Numbered from the stretch's first letter, positions 1-9,136 are shown. The stretch is DNA of 64,000 bases from Adonisia turfae CCMR0081 (GCF_011009555.1 NZ_QXHD01000004.1:6054954-6118953), one strand, 5' to 3'. Numbers and translations are program-made. The notes: a model not told the origin generated them from the sequence alone.

Positions 1-723
1 GCCGCTTACCATGGAGCCGATGCTGAATCATTAGATGATGCCGTACTACGAGTGCCGCGACTGTTGCGTACCCGAGACCGAGCCGTCACTCCAGAAGATT
101 TTGAAACCTTGGCCATTGAGGCCAGTCAAGGGGCTGTAGCCCGCAGTATTTGTCCTCAACAGATTAACAGCCAGCCGGGGGTGGTGAATGTGATGTTAGT
201 GCCCCAAGCCAACACCGCCACCATTGATACTGCCATGGGGATCTCTCCGGAGTCCTTTGACCTTACGCCTCAGCTGACCCAACAGGTTACCCAGTATCTA
301 GATGAGCGCCGTCCTTTAGGTATCCAGGTGAAGCTACAGTCCCCTGAGTATGTGGGCGTGACTGTCAAAACAGAAGTTGCCATTGATGCAGCCTATGGTG
401 CCCCTGAAGCTCAGCAGGTGATTCTCCATGATCTGCAAGTCGCCCTCTATCGGTTCTTAAATCCCCTTGTTGGAGGCCGTAACGGTCATGGTTGGCCTTT
501 TGGTACAGCGGTGCATCCGTCAGACATTATCACATTGTTGCAGGGGATAACTGGAGTACGTTATCTCGGGGCCGTCATGCTATATGAATTACGACGTCAA
601 GACAATGGCTGGGTGCGTCAGTTAGCCCCTGATAACGTTGTTAAACCAGGACCATTAGGCCTGGTCTGTTCCTGGGCAGATACTCAGCTACGTTCGGGCC
701 ACACCATTAGTCTGATTAATTAG
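1..723 (+). CDS. Baseplate J-like protein of a contractile injection system (5' partial)
   Basis: The reading frame is open from base 1, so the true start lies outside the window and the GTG at 52 is only an internal codon. The visible part begins with a stretch around LDDAVLRVPRLLRTRDRAVT, then EDFETLAIEAS, which is characteristic of the C-terminal half of baseplate J/gp6-like (putative baseplate assembly) proteins of extracellular contractile injection systems. In this family the protein forms the baseplate wedge around the tail spike. It is followed after 10 bp by a tail protein I gene, the standard order in such operons. The assignment as a CIS rather than a prophage component rests on the neighbours, which include no capsid or lysis genes. 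Confidence 0.85.
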   Translation, partial: AAYHGADAESLDDAVLRVPRLLRTRDRAVTPEDFETLAIEASQGAVARSICPQQINSQPGVVNVMLVPQANTATIDTAMGISPESFDLTPQLTQQVTQYLDERRPLGIQVKLQSPEYVGVTVKTEVAIDAAYGAPEAQQVILHDLQVALYRFLNPLVGGRNGHGWPFGTAVHPSDIITLLQGITGVRYLGAVMLYELRRQDNGWVRQLAPDNVVKPGPLGLVCSWADTQLRSGHTISLIN

Positions 724-733
724 GGAGAGGCCG

Positions 734-1750
734 ATGTCACAGGTACAAACGGGACAAATGATGAGTCTTGAGCTATTGCCTCTCCAGGTGCCTGAAGCGG
801 TTATAGACTCAGCTACCGTATTCTCTCGACAAGCGGTAATGCCGCAGTCGTTAATCAGTAAACTGTGTCTACGGCCAGGGGAGTTTAGTGAATTAGTGGT
901 GCGGATCAAAAACCACTCTAGTGAGTCGATCCAACTTAACTTCTCGGTCACTGGAGATATGCCCTCTAGCTGGTGGCAACTGCGCACAGAAGGCTCTAGT
1001 TTACCTGGCCATCACCAGATGGAAGTTGTTCTGTATTTTGCGATCGCAGCCGATTTCTTTGAACAGCCCCTCGCCCCTGAGCAACTGCCCCTGAAACTAG
1101 ATTACACTGGCCAACTAACCGTTACCGCCATCACCTCCCGAGGTGACAGTCAGGAACAAATTAGCCCTTTCCAAGTGTTGGTCAGGCCGCCAAGCCTGTA
1201 TCTCGACTTTCTCCCCGACATCTATCGCAATGTTGATTTTGTTGGTCGATTTCTAAAAATCTTTGAAACCACCTTTGAGCCCACCGTTGATATTCTCGAT
1301 CACCAATGGGCCTACCTTGATCCGCTCACAGCCCCCCAGGCCATGCTGCCGTTTCTGGCACACTGGGTGGGCTGGTCATTTCAAGGACCGCTCAGTTTAG
1401 CCCAACAGCGTGCCTTGATCCGCTATGCCATGGAGATTTATCGATGGCGTGGCACCCGACGCGGTTTGCGATTTTATCTCCATCTGGCCAGTGGTCTCCC
1501 CTTAGACGACCATGTATCCGATGAATCCCAACGGTCCATTGGCATCCACGAAAACTTTAGCCAGGGCTACGTGTTGGGTCAAACTATTCTAGGAGAATCC
1601 ACCATCCTCAGAGGTAATCTTCCCTATCACTTCAACGTGCAGCTACGCCCTCCCAGGGATTATCCCCTCAATGAGACCCTGATTCGCACCATCATCGAAC
1701 AAGAAAAACCCGCCTTCTGTAGCTACGACCTTGCCATCGAACCCCAATAA
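734..1750 (+). CDS. Phage tail protein I (baseplate wedge) with Ig-like N-terminal extension
   Basis: This 338-aa protein has two parts. Residues ~153-338 (from PPSLYLDFLPDIYRNVDF, then WAYLDPLTAPQAMLPFLAHW and YRWRGTRRGLRFYL) match the tail protein I/gpI family that joins the baseplate to the fibres in CIS and P2-like tails. Residues 1-~150 look like a beta-sandwich domain (LRPGEFSELVVRIKNHSSES, then a closing SPFQVLVRPP), which is not part of ordinary gpI. A similar Ig-like style recurs in the two membrane proteins downstream. A GGGAGAGG ribosome-binding site sits just before the ATG at 734. It is co-transcribed with the preceding J protein. The function of the N-terminal extension is inferred: it could link the baseplate to membrane partners. 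Confidence 0.85.
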   Translation: MSQVQTGQMMSLELLPLQVPEAVIDSATVFSRQAVMPQSLISKLCLRPGEFSELVVRIKNHSSESIQLNFSVTGDMPSSWWQLRTEGSSLPGHHQMEVVLYFAIAADFFEQPLAPEQLPLKLDYTGQLTVTAITSRGDSQEQISPFQVLVRPPSLYLDFLPDIYRNVDFVGRFLKIFETTFEPTVDILDHQWAYLDPLTAPQAMLPFLAHWVGWSFQGPLSLAQQRALIRYAMEIYRWRGTRRGLRFYLHLASGLPLDDHVSDESQRSIGIHENFSQGYVLGQTILGESTILRGNLPYHFNVQLRPPRDYPLNETLIRTIIEQEKPAFCSYDLAIEPQ

Positions 1751-1768
1751 CCAATACCAATACCCCCC

Positions 1769-1858
1769 ATGAACCCCACCCCCCTCCGGCGTATCCAAGT
1801 CAACGACGGCATAATGAATCCCAGCCCCCTCCAGCGCATCCAAGTCAACGACGGCATG
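1769..1858 (+). repeat. Tandem duplication of a 45-bp start region
   Basis: Two adjacent 45-bp units encode MNPTPLRRIQVNDGI and MNPSPLQRIQVNDGM. The DNA of the two units is nearly identical, which points to a recent in-frame duplication that gave the gene two start codons. Confidence 0.85.
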
Positions 1859-3049
1859 CTGATCACCGCCAACCATTGGCAAATCGCCCACAGCTATCAC
1901 CAACAACGACAAACTATTCATTATGAAGCTCTCCATCGGGGTGGTATTGTTAGCGGCTTAGGAGTGAGTGTGGGTCCCATTCCCGAAGTCGCACCGAGTA
2001 AATATCGACAGCCCCGCTGGTTAACTATCCAGCCGGGATTAGCCATCGACGCTAAAGGCAATCCCATTGTGGTTTCTAATTTAGAAAGCTGTTATCTCTC
2101 AGCCCAGCCCATTGCTGAGACGACAATTTATATTGTGCTGAAACATTCAGAACGGTCCTCTCAATCTGAGATTGTTCAAGAAGCATTTCAGATTATTGAA
2201 AAAGATGTCCCGGCAGAGAGTGATGAGGTAGAACTTTGTCGAGTGCGATTAGGCATGGGGGACGTTGCGATCTCACCTCCTGAGGATGTCTTTTCTCCTG
2301 CGCTCAACCAGCTTGACTTACGCTATCGTCAGTGGGTGCAGCCTCGCCCCCAGCGAATGGCCAGCGTTGCAGCCTGGTCTTACCATAGCTCAATTATTGC
2401 TCAGTTCGAAGACCTATTTGCCGCCTTGCCAGGCCTATATCCAGCATTGCAGGGACAGGTGACAGCGCAAGTATTGGAGAGTGATTTAACCTATCTTGCC
2501 TATGAAGATTTTTGTGAGCTGACTCGCCCCGATCAGCGACAGGTTGCTCAGTATCTTCAGCAAGGGGGTGTAATTTTGGTTGGAGCTGCAGCCGACCAAC
2601 TGGGTGAACTCTATCGGGTTGAAGCTGAGCTCAATCAAGCCCTCTTCGCCAAGCCTCAAGGCTTAACGTCATCGCTATACACCTCGGCAGAGCAGGAACT
2701 ACATAACGTTCAAGGTTGCATTGCTGAAGCTGTGGCAAAACTAACTGAGCCATTGCTGGCTTTTCTAAACGCAGAAGGATTAAGTCTTAAATCTGTAGGC
2801 AGAGAAGTGCGATCGCAACCCTTTAGCTTTAGTCAGTGGCCCACGATCCATGGTCAGCCAGTTGATCTGCACGGTTGGGGTGGGTTGTTACTGTTGGTGG
2901 GGCCGTTGCCTCAGGCTTGGAGCCTTAGCGAAGACCTGAATCTCTCCCGCGAAGAGATTCGCAGCGCTCAGGAATTGGGGGTTAACGTGTTGAATTTTGC
3001 AGCACGGCGGCGGTGTATGTATCAGTGGTTAGCGCCGCCGCCATCATAA
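1769..3049 (+). CDS. Cyanobacterial CIS-associated protein (baseplate/fibre-associated, function unknown)
   Basis: This 426-aa soluble protein lies 18 bp after the tail protein I gene, so it very probably belongs to the CIS operon. The N-terminal part (RIQVNDGMLITANHWQIAHS, then LHRGGIVSGLGVSVGP and LTIQPGLAIDAKGNPIVV) recalls beta-rich segments seen in baseplate- or fibre-linked proteins. The C-terminal part contains YLQQGGVILVGAA, a Rossmann-like strand-turn reminiscent of DUF4159/GATase-like folds, but I cannot prove that. The first 15 codons are present twice in tandem (1769-1813 and 1814-1858), so ATG 1814 is an equally plausible start. No good ribosome-binding site precedes either one. 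There is no transmembrane segment or signal peptide. Confidence 0.6.
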   Translation: MNPTPLRRIQVNDGIMNPSPLQRIQVNDGMLITANHWQIAHSYHQQRQTIHYEALHRGGIVSGLGVSVGPIPEVAPSKYRQPRWLTIQPGLAIDAKGNPIVVSNLESCYLSAQPIAETTIYIVLKHSERSSQSEIVQEAFQIIEKDVPAESDEVELCRVRLGMGDVAISPPEDVFSPALNQLDLRYRQWVQPRPQRMASVAAWSYHSSIIAQFEDLFAALPGLYPALQGQVTAQVLESDLTYLAYEDFCELTRPDQRQVAQYLQQGGVILVGAAADQLGELYRVEAELNQALFAKPQGLTSSLYTSAEQELHNVQGCIAEAVAKLTEPLLAFLNAEGLSLKSVGREVRSQPFSFSQWPTIHGQPVDLHGWGGLLLLVGPLPQAWSLSEDLNLSREEIRSAQELGVNVLNFAARRRCMYQWLAPPPS

Positions 3050-3142
3050 GGGGGCATTGCCCAACCTCAGTTTCCTGATGCCTTGACCAATTCTCAACTA
3101 ATCCGATTGCCTGACCCCATTGCCTGACCCTATTGCCTGACC

Positions 3143-5293
3143 ATGGCCAAACAAATTCTGACCCAGCTTTCTACCCATACAGTCCATTTAGGCATGGGTA
3201 ATGACCAATTTGAAGTCATGGTCAATAATCTTAGCGATCGGTTTGCCACCTTTGCCTTAGAACTGTCAGCTTCGGGGCTAGCTCGCCAGACTACACCAGA
3301 TTGGTATCGGCTCACTCCAGACATCTCGGCAAAGATTCCGGCGGGGGATCAAGTCAATTTTGTGGTGAGCATTCTAGAAACTCCCCCGATCCCTGGTGGT
3401 TTCACTGGCAAAATGAATCTCAATGTCAATGTGACCTGTCTGGAGTTGGGGGAAGAAGACCGCCAGCTAGTCAACCTTGTTGTTGCCGGATCTGGTGTAC
3501 TACCGTCCTCCCTTAGCGTCCCCAAAACTGAATTTCAGGCTGTTCCAGGAGATTTGATTGAGATCCCTTTACAGCTGTTTAATCCTAATCGTAACACCGC
3601 ACATACGCGGGTTACCCTCAAAGGTTTGCCCAAAGCATGGCTTACCGACGGTCACGAGCGGCGTTTACAAGTAGCCCCCCAGGGAAGTGCCCATGGGGTA
3701 TTTATCTGCCAGCTACCATCGACTAGTGAGGCAAAACCCTATCCATTTAGCATTGAAGTAAACCAGGCCGAGGCACCGATTGTCAGACAAAAAGGTATCC
3801 TCACAGTGTTGCCAACGGGCTGGGTTGAATTTGTTTATGAACTTGAGCAATCTGAAGATTCGGAACCACCATTAGAGAAAAGAGTAAATGCTGCGTCGAA
3901 TCGCTATGCCCTGGTCCTCAATAACAAAAGTAATGTCCATCAATCTGTTGCCATCACCCTAAATCGGGTTGATATTCCCTGGCACCAGAAAATTTGGGCG
4001 ATGTTACGTCGCCGCCCACCCATACCTGCCTCAACGACATCGCATTTACTTCAGCTCACCCCAGCACAGGTTGATCTCAAAGTGGACGATCTGGCCCAGA
4101 TGAGTTTAACCCTTTCGCCAAAATCCCCCTGGTGGGGCTGGCAACGACGGCAACAGTTTCAGCTACGCCCCCAGCTACATCAAACAGAAATACGACCATC
4201 GACTCAGACCGTTGAACTGGTAGCTAACCCCAAAGTTCCCTTCTGGTTACAGTGTCTAGGTTTCCTTAGCCTGAGTATTATGGCCATTATGGCTGTCTAT
4301 TGGCCCAATGGTCATCGCGGCTCTGTGAATAGTGTACAGTTCGACGGTCAGGCGAATGCCGTGATTAGTGGGGCAGACGATCATACCCTATATCGTTGGC
4401 AAGTCTCGCCGCGTCTGCAAGATGTAGCAAAGCTAACAGATACGAATAAGTCTGTGCGTGTCGTTCGTTATCGTCCCCGCAATAATGATTTGTTAGCAGC
4501 TGGTTTAGAAAATGGAGAAATTCAACTATGGGATTTTTTATCCCAGAAGTCTCCTAAAACTTTGGTATTTCATAAGGATGATCGAGTCTTTGACCTGCAA
4601 TTTAGCTATGATTCCCAAAGTCTTTTTAGTGCCCACGGTAGCGGGCTGGTACTACGCTGGGCCATGGATGATTTATCTCACCTGGGTCAGGGCACTGTTC
4701 CAGAACAGGAGCAACACTTTGACTTTGCTATTCAAGCGATAGCGTCGATTGATTACACTAACCAGCAACATGATCAACAGTCCCACTGGCTGGCTGTGGG
4801 CGGACGCTTTAACCACCTGGTTTTATGGAATCTAGAAACGGATCAGCAACACTTCCTAAAGTACCCTGCTGGGGAACCCAATCACTATATCTCTAGCGTA
4901 GATACAGCAGATGCAACGTCAACTCGCTTAGCGGTTGCAGATAATCAGGGGCGCATTACCCTATGGAATTTGGATAAATGTCTCCATAGTGTTACCGCTT
5001 GCAAAGTAAGCGACCAATGGATGGATGGCCATAAAGGTAAACCTGTAAATACCGTAGCCCTGAGTAAAAATGCCTGTTACCTGGCTAGCGGTGGCGACGA
5101 TGGTCGCGTCATGCTCTGGTTTCTGAATACGGCAGGACAGGTGATGGAACAGAAGAAAATAGCCCACTTTAGTAAACCCGTTAACAGTGTTGACATTTTG
5201 CAACAAGATAAAACCCTGCTAGTGGTCAGCGGCAGTGATAACCATCGTGTCAAGCTGCATCGCACTAAGGCCAACAATAAAATCTGCCCATAA
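3143..5293 (+). CDS. CIS-operon membrane protein: Ig-like domains, one TM helix, C-terminal WD40 propeller
   Basis: This 716-aa protein has three zones. Residues 1-~365 contain beta-sandwich repeats in the style of Ig/NEW3-like domains (for example GDLIEIPLQLFNPNRNTAHT and QKGILTVLPTGWVEFVYELE). A single hydrophobic span at ~367-390 (FWLQCLGFLSLSIMAIMAVY) follows. Residues ~391-716 carry WD40-type repeats (HRGSVNSVQFDGQANAVISG then HTLYRW; KGKPVNTVALSKNACYLASG then GRVMLWF). There is no signal peptide, so the Ig part and the propeller lie on opposite sides of a membrane. It sits 93 bp after the previous gene and 12 bp before the next, so it belongs to the CIS operon. A role in anchoring or sensing is inferred from known thylakoid-anchored cyanobacterial CIS. 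Confidence 0.7.
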   Translation: MAKQILTQLSTHTVHLGMGNDQFEVMVNNLSDRFATFALELSASGLARQTTPDWYRLTPDISAKIPAGDQVNFVVSILETPPIPGGFTGKMNLNVNVTCLELGEEDRQLVNLVVAGSGVLPSSLSVPKTEFQAVPGDLIEIPLQLFNPNRNTAHTRVTLKGLPKAWLTDGHERRLQVAPQGSAHGVFICQLPSTSEAKPYPFSIEVNQAEAPIVRQKGILTVLPTGWVEFVYELEQSEDSEPPLEKRVNAASNRYALVLNNKSNVHQSVAITLNRVDIPWHQKIWAMLRRRPPIPASTTSHLLQLTPAQVDLKVDDLAQMSLTLSPKSPWWGWQRRQQFQLRPQLHQTEIRPSTQTVELVANPKVPFWLQCLGFLSLSIMAIMAVYWPNGHRGSVNSVQFDGQANAVISGADDHTLYRWQVSPRLQDVAKLTDTNKSVRVVRYRPRNNDLLAAGLENGEIQLWDFLSQKSPKTLVFHKDDRVFDLQFSYDSQSLFSAHGSGLVLRWAMDDLSHLGQGTVPEQEQHFDFAIQAIASIDYTNQQHDQQSHWLAVGGRFNHLVLWNLETDQQHFLKYPAGEPNHYISSVDTADATSTRLAVADNQGRITLWNLDKCLHSVTACKVSDQWMDGHKGKPVNTVALSKNACYLASGGDDGRVMLWFLNTAGQVMEQKKIAHFSKPVNSVDILQQDKTLLVVSGSDNHRVKLHRTKANNKICP

Positions 5294-5305
5294 GGATACG
5301 TCGTA

Positions 5306-7873
5306 ATGACTCATTTTTCCCTACCCATGCGATCGCTACCCGAGGTAGCTATGGAACCGTCTGAGATTGCCCTATCTCAGCCCATTGGGATTATCCTCTC
5401 CTCTTCTGGAGAAGACTCTGTGCTACCGGGCGAGCGTTTAGAAATTGGGGTGACCATTAACAACAAGGGAAACCAGAGTGCCATTATTGATGTCTACCTA
5501 GACGAATTACCAACGGCCATTCATAACTGGTGCTCTACGACACAAACCCGTCTGGCGTTGGATCCTGGTCAAGGGGAAGAAGTCACCTTTGGGTTTGATG
5601 TGCCAGCGTCAGCTTTATCGGGAGCCTATCGCTATCGATTGATCGTAGACGCCCCTAACCATTATCCTGATAGTCCGCCCCAGCGATACGAACAAGTCTT
5701 GCAGGTGTTGCCACCGACCCATACAACCGTCAGAGTAAATGATCCGACGTTTGCCGTAGAGCCAGTTACCACCACCAATAAGCCAGTTAAAACACTGCCA
5801 GGCAATCCGCTTCAGTTTCAAATATATGTTTATAACAGAGCGGACCGAGTGGATCGGTTTCGGCTACAGTGCACTGATTTAGCTGAAGATTGGGTAACCA
5901 TTAATTATCCCCAGGGATTCCAAGCGCCAGGTTTGGCCATAACAGAACCCTATCTGGATTTGAACCCAGGTATGGAGGGCGTTATTTTATTGACCATTAC
6001 GCCACCATCCAATGCCCTGGCAGCAACCATGCTGGCTACGCTACAGCTTAAATCTGAGAATAATCCACAACTCAAGCTGCTAGATGTTCTATACATCACC
6101 ATTGATCCGGTTTATCAGCTGGATACTCGCTTTCGCACCCTGGTGAGTCGGGTACAGCGACAGCCAGGTTTATATAGTATTCAAGCCAGTAATCAGGGAA
6201 ATACCCCCAGAACCCTGGAGTTCAAAATTTTAGGGCTGGAAGACGCTGATCTTTGTGACTATCAGATTCGGCCTCCATCACTGACCCTAGCTCCGCAACA
6301 AACCTTACTCAGCCAGATTTCTGTTCAACCTAAAAATCCCTGGCAGCGACCACTGTTTGGGGGTGGGCGAGTAATCAACTTTGAAGTTACAACAACTGAC
6401 CCAGAGAAAAAGCCACTCCTCGACATGCCCATGCAGGGGCTTTTAATGTGGGAAGCGCGCCCCTGGTGGCAAATTTTGCCAGTTATTTTATTGTTGCTAG
6501 GCTCATTTATCGGGCTAATATGGTTAGCCTGGTATTTTTTTATTCGCCCCCCTGCACCCACCAACATTTTACGATTTTCAACCGAGGATACAGCCTACAG
6601 TGCCGCCCAAGGAGACACAGTACATCTTGGGTTTGACATTGCCAACCCAAGGCGGATACAGCATCTAGAAATCGTTGGCCTATCGGCTGAAGGTAAGCTG
6701 TTGAGTGGTCCTTTAAAGTTTGACTTTACCCAGGGGTTGCCTGCCACTTTAGAGCCTCTATGTGTGCAGCGAAAAAAACAGCTGACTTGCCGTAATATTC
6801 GCACTGATGCCACACGAGCAGGCGAGTATACGTTTACCCTTTCATTGATTCCTAAGCCAGGTCGTAATGCTACACCAGCAACAGCAACAGCACTGCCTGT
6901 GACAATTACCCCTGCACCGCTACCGGCCATTCTAGAACTGGTCCCGACCTTCGCTTCTTATGCTGAAGCACCGCCACAGCCAAAGACAAAATCTAAGGAG
7001 ACCCAGACAAACGCTGCGAAGAAGGCCCAGGCTACGGATGGGAAAAGAGCACAAATGACAGATCTTCCCATAGCGTTTGTTCCATCTCTGCCAGAAAAAG
7101 ATCCCCATGTTGCCAGAGTCAACTGGAAGGTAGATCATCCAGAACAATTAGAGACGCTACACCTGGTTGGACGAGATGCAGAAGGAGCTGTCGCTACACC
7201 AGTGTTTTCATTCGATTTTCAGGCTGGGATACCCAAAGAACTCACTGATTTCTGCCTATTAGACACCCAGTTAATTTGTCGTAATGTCCCCACAAGTCTG
7301 CGTCAGGCGGGTATATACACGTTCGATTTAATCGCCATTCCTAAAGGAGAGTTGCCTGAAAAACCTATTTCATTGACCAGTGAACCCACACACATTCAGC
7401 CGCGCCCCCCCCGTTTGTTGACGTTCACGCTCAATGGAGAACCGGCTCAGCCTAACTATTTGGTCCCTGTTGATGAGGGACAGCCTTTAGTAAATTTGGA
7501 ACTAGCTTGGGCCGTAGAAGATAATCCGGGTACTCAAGTGATGCTGATGCCAGCCCCTGGCAATGTCCCCGTAGAAGGTGTTTTGCCTTTACCCCTTAGT
7601 CCAGAACCGGGTGAAACGCTCGTCTCTTTGCAGGTGATTAATGGGGCTGGAGAACAGCTCACCCGCTCGATTACGATTACCACCTATGATCCGACACCAG
7701 AGAGTCCCACAATTGTTGTGAATACAGGGGATGCAGCAGCTGGTGATGGTGATGGAGCCAATGCTGCTGGCAGTGCTGATGCTGCCGGGAATAATGGAGG
7801 CGCAATTAGGGTGCCAGTGCCTAGCAGACCAGGTACAGTATCCCCGCAGGAGCTACCCCCACAGTTTGAATAA
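5306..7873 (+). CDS. Large CIS-operon membrane protein with Ig-like domains and an internal domain duplication
   Basis: This 855-aa protein is the last of the CIS group. Residues ~20-385 contain several beta-sandwich domains (LPGERLEIGVTINNKGNQSA, and later LQFQIYVYNRADRVDRFRLQ). One transmembrane helix lies at ~387-412 (ILPVILLLLGSFIGLIWLAW). After it come two related modules, ~421-531 and ~600-698, each with an FDF...G(L/I)P...L...C...L.CRN core carrying a conserved Cys pair, joined by a Lys/Thr/Ala-rich linker. A Gly/Ala/Asn-rich stretch near residue 810 precedes the end. The architecture parallels the preceding membrane protein, suggesting that the two form a membrane complex with the baseplate. 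No enzymatic motif is visible. Confidence 0.65.
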   Translation: MTHFSLPMRSLPEVAMEPSEIALSQPIGIILSSSGEDSVLPGERLEIGVTINNKGNQSAIIDVYLDELPTAIHNWCSTTQTRLALDPGQGEEVTFGFDVPASALSGAYRYRLIVDAPNHYPDSPPQRYEQVLQVLPPTHTTVRVNDPTFAVEPVTTTNKPVKTLPGNPLQFQIYVYNRADRVDRFRLQCTDLAEDWVTINYPQGFQAPGLAITEPYLDLNPGMEGVILLTITPPSNALAATMLATLQLKSENNPQLKLLDVLYITIDPVYQLDTRFRTLVSRVQRQPGLYSIQASNQGNTPRTLEFKILGLEDADLCDYQIRPPSLTLAPQQTLLSQISVQPKNPWQRPLFGGGRVINFEVTTTDPEKKPLLDMPMQGLLMWEARPWWQILPVILLLLGSFIGLIWLAWYFFIRPPAPTNILRFSTEDTAYSAAQGDTVHLGFDIANPRRIQHLEIVGLSAEGKLLSGPLKFDFTQGLPATLEPLCVQRKKQLTCRNIRTDATRAGEYTFTLSLIPKPGRNATPATATALPVTITPAPLPAILELVPTFASYAEAPPQPKTKSKETQTNAAKKAQATDGKRAQMTDLPIAFVPSLPEKDPHVARVNWKVDHPEQLETLHLVGRDAEGAVATPVFSFDFQAGIPKELTDFCLLDTQLICRNVPTSLRQAGIYTFDLIAIPKGELPEKPISLTSEPTHIQPRPPRLLTFTLNGEPAQPNYLVPVDEGQPLVNLELAWAVEDNPGTQVMLMPAPGNVPVEGVLPLPLSPEPGETLVSLQVINGAGEQLTRSITITTYDPTPESPTIVVNTGDAAAGDGDGANAAGSADAAGNNGGAIRVPVPSRPGTVSPQELPPQFE

Positions 7874-8489
7874 ACTGGCTGTAATCCCCGTTGGATTTGG
7901 CGCGATACTTCCCTTGCTGGGATCAGAGAAGCACTGGAAAACTCTATCTACTCACAGCAGGGTATCCTGGCCCACGAAGTTGAAAAAGGTCGAACCGTAA
8001 CACCTAAAGAATCCATTTGATCGTTTCTATGCAGAAAATACATGCTTGCGGCGACCGATTAGCTGGTAGAGCCACCAGCTAAAGAGGAACGCAACGGCTG
8101 CGATCGCAACCGACTGCCCAATCCGCAACCATTCTCTATCACCTGAAATGCTTGTACCATAGTCATTTTGCCTATTTTCAGGGAATTAAGAGGGATTGAA
8201 ATACGCCTGAACTATGCTTAATAGCGTTCAATTTCTAGATTTTTTAAGCCATTTTTAAGCCAAAAACCCACCCTGCACGCATATCTGCAAGAAAGAACAG
8301 GTAGACGGTATTTTTATATATCTATCTAGGTCAACCTGACTTTTCCTGCTAAGTCCTAGAATTGCCTAATAGCAAGGGTTCTGAAACCACACTAAATTCT
8401 TAATAAGCTGACCTTATTGAGAATTGAGCCGCGAGGCTAAAGGGCTTCCAGGGCGTTAAAATTGAGCAGATTTTTCTCTGAAAAAGATA
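7874..8489. other. Intergenic region after the CIS operon
   Basis: This 616-bp gap contains one short minus-strand open frame (8027-8128, listed separately), a HIP1 octamer near 8100, and AT-rich sequence from 8180 onward with no clear terminator or promoter. I see nothing else. Confidence 0.5.
8027..8128 (-). CDS. Possible tiny membrane protein (33 aa, TTG start)
   Basis: The minus frame reads RIGQSVAIAAVAFLFSWWLY followed by QLIGRR, a convincing single membrane span with a positive C-terminal flank. There is no ATG in frame. The open frame extends upstream to about base 8180, and the only usual start near the span is a TTG at 8126-8128. It could be a real tiny protein with a non-ATG start, a remnant of a longer gene, or chance. 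The HIP1 octamer lies inside the span codons. Confidence 0.2.
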   Translation of the reverse strand: MRIGQSVAIAAVAFLFSWWLYQLIGRRKHVFSA

Positions 8490-9038
8490 ATGGGAAAAGT
8501 CAGCAAAGGTGACACCAATACAGCTCGTGGGGGTGCAACCGGTACCCACAAGATGCGGGATGAAGGGGAGGTGCATATCAAGCTACTGGCTAAAGGTAAG
8601 GCACGAATCACGTTCCCGGATGAAGCGCCCTTTATCCTGCACTATCCCAACTTGGAAGCCTACACCCAGGTAACTGACAGCTATTTAAGCGAGCATGATG
8701 CACTCATTGATGAGCTAGCTGAGGATGATTTTGAAAGTCAAATCATTAAGGAATCCCCTTCAATAAAGCTCCCTACGAAATGGGAAGTGGCTAAATCCAA
8801 AATGCAGGCTGTGGATAGCCCTTTACTACCTCTAATGGAGTGGTTTGAAAGCAGAAATGAAAACTCATTCTCCATGCAGTTCATCAAAGAAAATGGGAAG
8901 TTGCGAAACACCATTGGAAAGCATGAGTATTTCCAGGGAAGTAGCGCTAGAGAAAAAGTAGAATCTGCTGTGCTTTTATTGGTCAGGGATGGACTACTTC
9001 ATTATGATGGCGAGGCTGTTTTTAATAACAATAAATAG
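8490..9038 (+). CDS. Hypothetical protein, 182 aa
   Basis: I do not recognise this protein. It starts with a Gly/Thr-rich basic segment (GKVSKGDTNTARGGATGT) followed by an acidic, mostly helical body (ALIDELAEDDFESQ) with no transmembrane span or signal peptide. The end (VESAVLLLVRDGLLHYDGEA) looks like a helix followed by a short strand hairpin, as in small winged-helix folds, but this is only an impression. It stands alone, about 600 bp after the CIS operon and before a block of small decaying genes. A CIS cargo role is conceivable from location only. Confidence 0.5.
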   Translation: MGKVSKGDTNTARGGATGTHKMRDEGEVHIKLLAKGKARITFPDEAPFILHYPNLEAYTQVTDSYLSEHDALIDELAEDDFESQIIKESPSIKLPTKWEVAKSKMQAVDSPLLPLMEWFESRNENSFSMQFIKENGKLRNTIGKHEYFQGSSAREKVESAVLLLVRDGLLHYDGEAVFNNNK

Positions 9039-9044
9039 CCTCTT

Positions 9045-9136
9045 GGCGATTGGGTGGGCGTTGGGTGATTTTTACTCTGAGCGCACTGGGTGATACAAAA
9101 AATCAAGCCGCCCAGACCGCCCACCCAGAAATCGCC
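9045..9136. repeat. Imperfect long inverted repeat
   Basis: The left arm (9045-9073, GGCGAT.TGGGTGGGCG...GATTTTT) matches the reverse complement of the right arm (9097-9136) with a few insertions. It would form a long hairpin just after the 182-aa gene and could act as a terminator. It could also be a small mobile palindromic element. Confidence 0.5.
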
